In this document: positions 62,655-64,000 of the stretch, piece after piece
Numbering within the stretch: position 1 is the first letter of the stretch
Layout: every line of letters starts with the position of its first letter
Assembly (NCBI RefSeq): GCF_017352115.1
Contig: NZ_CP071448.1
Span: 3,694,001 to 3,758,000 of the forward strand
Length of the DNA: 64,000 nt
From: Flavobacterium endoglycinae
GTDB taxonomy: Bacteria; Bacteroidota; Bacteroidia; Flavobacteriales; Flavobacteriaceae
Reading direction: 5' to 3'
Notes under the pieces: generated by a model
What the model was told of the DNA's origin: nothing
Database searches by the model: none
What the model saw: the letters and a program-made list of their open reading frames with translations, nothing else
Made by a program: the position numbers and the translations under genes

Positions 62655-63422
62655 ATGATCACATTAATTATAGAAGACGAAAAACCAGCAGCGAGATTGC
62701 TGCAAAGAAAGCTTGAAAAGTTAGAGGTAACCGTAGAAACGATGCTTCATTCGGTTGAAGAATCAGTAGAATGGTTTTCAAATAACCAGCATCCGGATTT
62801 GATTTTTTTGGACATTCAGCTGTCAGATGGTTTATCGTTTGAGATTTTTGAAAAAATAGATATTAAAAGCGCTATTATCTTTACAACGGCATACGATGAG
62901 TATGCCTTAAAAGCTTTTAAACTTAACAGTATAGATTACCTTCTTAAACCAATTGATGAAGATGATCTTGAAGCTGCAGTTTCAAAATTCAAATCCCGAC
63001 TTCCAAAAGCTCCAGCTGAAACATCAAACCTGCAGTTGGATTTTGAGCAGATTCGCCAGATGTTGTCAAATCCTTTCGAGAAAACGTATAAAAAGCGTTT
63101 TACAGTTAAAATTGGACAGCATTTAAAAGTCATCAATACAGAAGAAATCGAATGTTTTTTTAGTGAAAATAAAGGAACTTACATTCATACTTTCGAAAAC
63201 CGCGATTATTTAATTGATTCAACGCTGGAAATTTTAGAGCAGGAATTAGACAAGAAGGATTTCTTTCGCGTAAGCAGAAAATTTATTGTTCCGTTAAAAG
63301 CAATTAAAGAAATTCAGGTGTATACTAATTCTCGTTTAAAAGTGATTTTACCAAGTTATAAAGATGATGAGGTTATTGTAAGCCGAGAAAAAGTGCAGGA
63401 TTTTAAGAGTTGGTTGGGGTAG
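62655..63422 (+). CDS. LytTR-family response regulator
   Basis: The 255-residue regulator has a receiver domain (Asp53 in FLDIQLSDG, Thr in FTTAYDEYALKAF, Lys98 in DYLLKPID) and a C-terminal LytTR DNA-binding domain from ~150 (KRFTVKIGQHLKVINTEEI, DYLIDSTLEILEQELDKKDFFRVSRKFIVPLKAI). It follows the LytS-type kinase and the four 2TM genes and is the expected phosphorylation partner. LytTR domains usually bind pairs of ~9-bp direct repeats; none was confirmed by eye. Confidence 0.94.
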   Translation: MITLIIEDEKPAARLLQRKLEKLEVTVETMLHSVEESVEWFSNNQHPDLIFLDIQLSDGLSFEIFEKIDIKSAIIFTTAYDEYALKAFKLNSIDYLLKPIDEDDLEAAVSKFKSRLPKAPAETSNLQLDFEQIRQMLSNPFEKTYKKRFTVKIGQHLKVINTEEIECFFSENKGTYIHTFENRDYLIDSTLEILEQELDKKDFFRVSRKFIVPLKAIKEIQVYTNSRLKVILPSYKDDEVIVSREKVQDFKSWLG

Positions 63423-63476
63423 TTTTTTTGTGAGATGTGAGAAGAAAGAAGAAAGAAAATGTTGTTTCCGTGGAAA

Positions 63477-63530
63477 GAGCCATAGGCTCGATACATATTG
63501 TAGGGCCGGATTTCAATCCGGGTTCGTTTT
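63477..63530. repeat. Small palindromes GAGCC-ATA-GGCTC and CCGGAT-TTCA-ATCCGG
   Basis: The first lies at 63477-63489 and the second at 63506-63521, inside GTAGGGCCGGATTTCAATCC. The second has the look of another interspersed family with a GTAGGG lead-in. They sit between the LytTR stop and the convergent terminator. Confidence 0.55.
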
Positions 63531-63548
63531 ATATAAAAGCATAGCAAT

Positions 63549-63577
63549 AAAAAAAGAGCCATTTGGCTCTTTTTTTA
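63549..63577. terminator. Bidirectional terminator, lytTR gene and ctaA
   Basis: AAAAAAGAGCC pairs with GGCTCTTTTTT around ATTT. A and T tracts suit both convergent genes. Confidence 0.87.
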
Positions 63578-63595
63578 TGTTTTAATATTTGATTT

Positions 63596-64000
63596 TTATT
63601 TGCTCAAACGGTGTAAAGTATACGTCATCGCACTTAAAAGGAAAAATGCCATAATTTGGTGGATTAACCCTAAAGCCAATGGAACGCTGTACAATAAAGT
63701 GAAAACGCCTAGCGCAAACTGAATGAAAACAAAAGCTACAAGAGTTTTAATTCCGTTTGATTGTGTATTGGTAAGTGTGTATTTTTTGCTTTTGAAGAAA
63801 AGAAAAAGAATCATCGCAACCACTACATAAGCAAAAGTTCTGTGTACAAATTGAACACCGCTTTTTCCTTCAATTAAATTTTTAATTAAAGAAGACTGCT
63901 CAATAAAAACCGATTCGTGAATAAATTCTCCATCGCTCATCAAAGGCCAGTGATTGTGAATTAATCCAGCATTTAAACCTGCGACAAATCCACCGTAAAT
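63596..64000 (-). CDS. ctaA: Heme A synthase (CtaA/Cox15), C-terminal part, cut by window edge
   Basis: The minus-strand frame is open to the right edge, so the first Met inside the window is not the start. The visible ~134 residues begin YGGFVAGLNAGLIHNHWPLM, a CtaA/Cox15 signature with a conserved heme-site His, followed by VQFVHRTFAYVVVAM with the second His and the final membrane segments (VFIQFALGVFTLLYSVPLALGLIHQIMAFFLLSAM). The enzyme converts heme O to heme A for cytochrome oxidase in the inner membrane. Its stop is 19 bases beyond the shared terminator. Confidence 0.92.
   Translation of the reverse strand: MYGGFVAGLNAGLIHNHWPLMSDGEFIHESVFIEQSSLIKNLIEGKSGVQFVHRTFAYVVVAMILFLFFKSKKYTLTNTQSNGIKTLVAFVFIQFALGVFTLLYSVPLALGLIHQIMAFFLLSAMTYTLHRLSK

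Overview
This window is a chromosomal segment from a flavobacterium, probably Flavobacterium or a close relative. The evidence is AT-rich DNA, SusC/SusD genes, a type IX secretion (T9SS) type B C-terminal domain, lipoproteins with Bacteroidota-type surface-export signals, and repeated TANNTTTG promoter boxes in place of the sigma70 -10 box. The genus is inferred from these features; no database was searched.

From 1 to about 20.1 kb lies a polysaccharide utilization locus (PUL) for beta-mannan or galacto(gluco)mannan. A leftward operon (10383 to 2740) encodes two GH26 mannanases, a GPH sugar symporter, a GH130 mannosylglucose phosphorylase, a mannobiose/cellobiose 2-epimerase and a GH5 mannanase. 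A rightward arm (10680 to 20046) encodes an AraC regulator, SusC, SusD, a surface glycan-binding lipoprotein, a GH27 alpha-galactosidase and a GH5 glucanase/mannanase. Together these would cut, import and phosphorolyse mannan: mannobiose is epimerised to Man-Glc, then split to Man-1-P and glucose. A GH3 enzyme cut by the left edge and an aldo/keto reductase sit beside the locus.

From 20.6 to 40.5 kb the content is mostly core: a BBP2 porin, an amidase, RimO, a FadL/TodX channel, a Gly/Tyr-rich lipoprotein, ProS, two tRNA-Glu genes, ribosomal protein S20, a response regulator with a PAS kinase, TypA/BipA, a T9SS cargo protein, an ABC-2 exporter, a possible kinase-fold protein and a propeller-like lipoprotein.

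From 40.5 to 56.3 kb lie a phosphoesterase/beta-barrel fusion, an HD protein with a Pycsar-type membrane domain, a GAF protein, an SDR gene with a TetR regulator and matching operators, an NdpA-like nucleoid protein, a four-helix-bundle (S23) gene enclosed by inverted repeats, a ClC channel with an HPP protein, and small enzymes.

From 56.4 to 63.4 kb is a co-directional cluster: a TonB-dependent receptor, a DUF2141 protein, a secreted helical protein, a LytS-type kinase fused to a 2TM domain, four stand-alone 2TM proteins and a LytTR regulator. A partial heme A synthase gene closes the window.

The intergenic spaces are unusually rich in hairpin-forming interspersed repeats of several sequence families. 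They often nest short palindromes inside longer inverted repeats, and many arms have an 8-bp CAAAG-type periodicity. With the S23 module, the 2TM array and the HD-PycTM gene, these are the least explained parts of the window.
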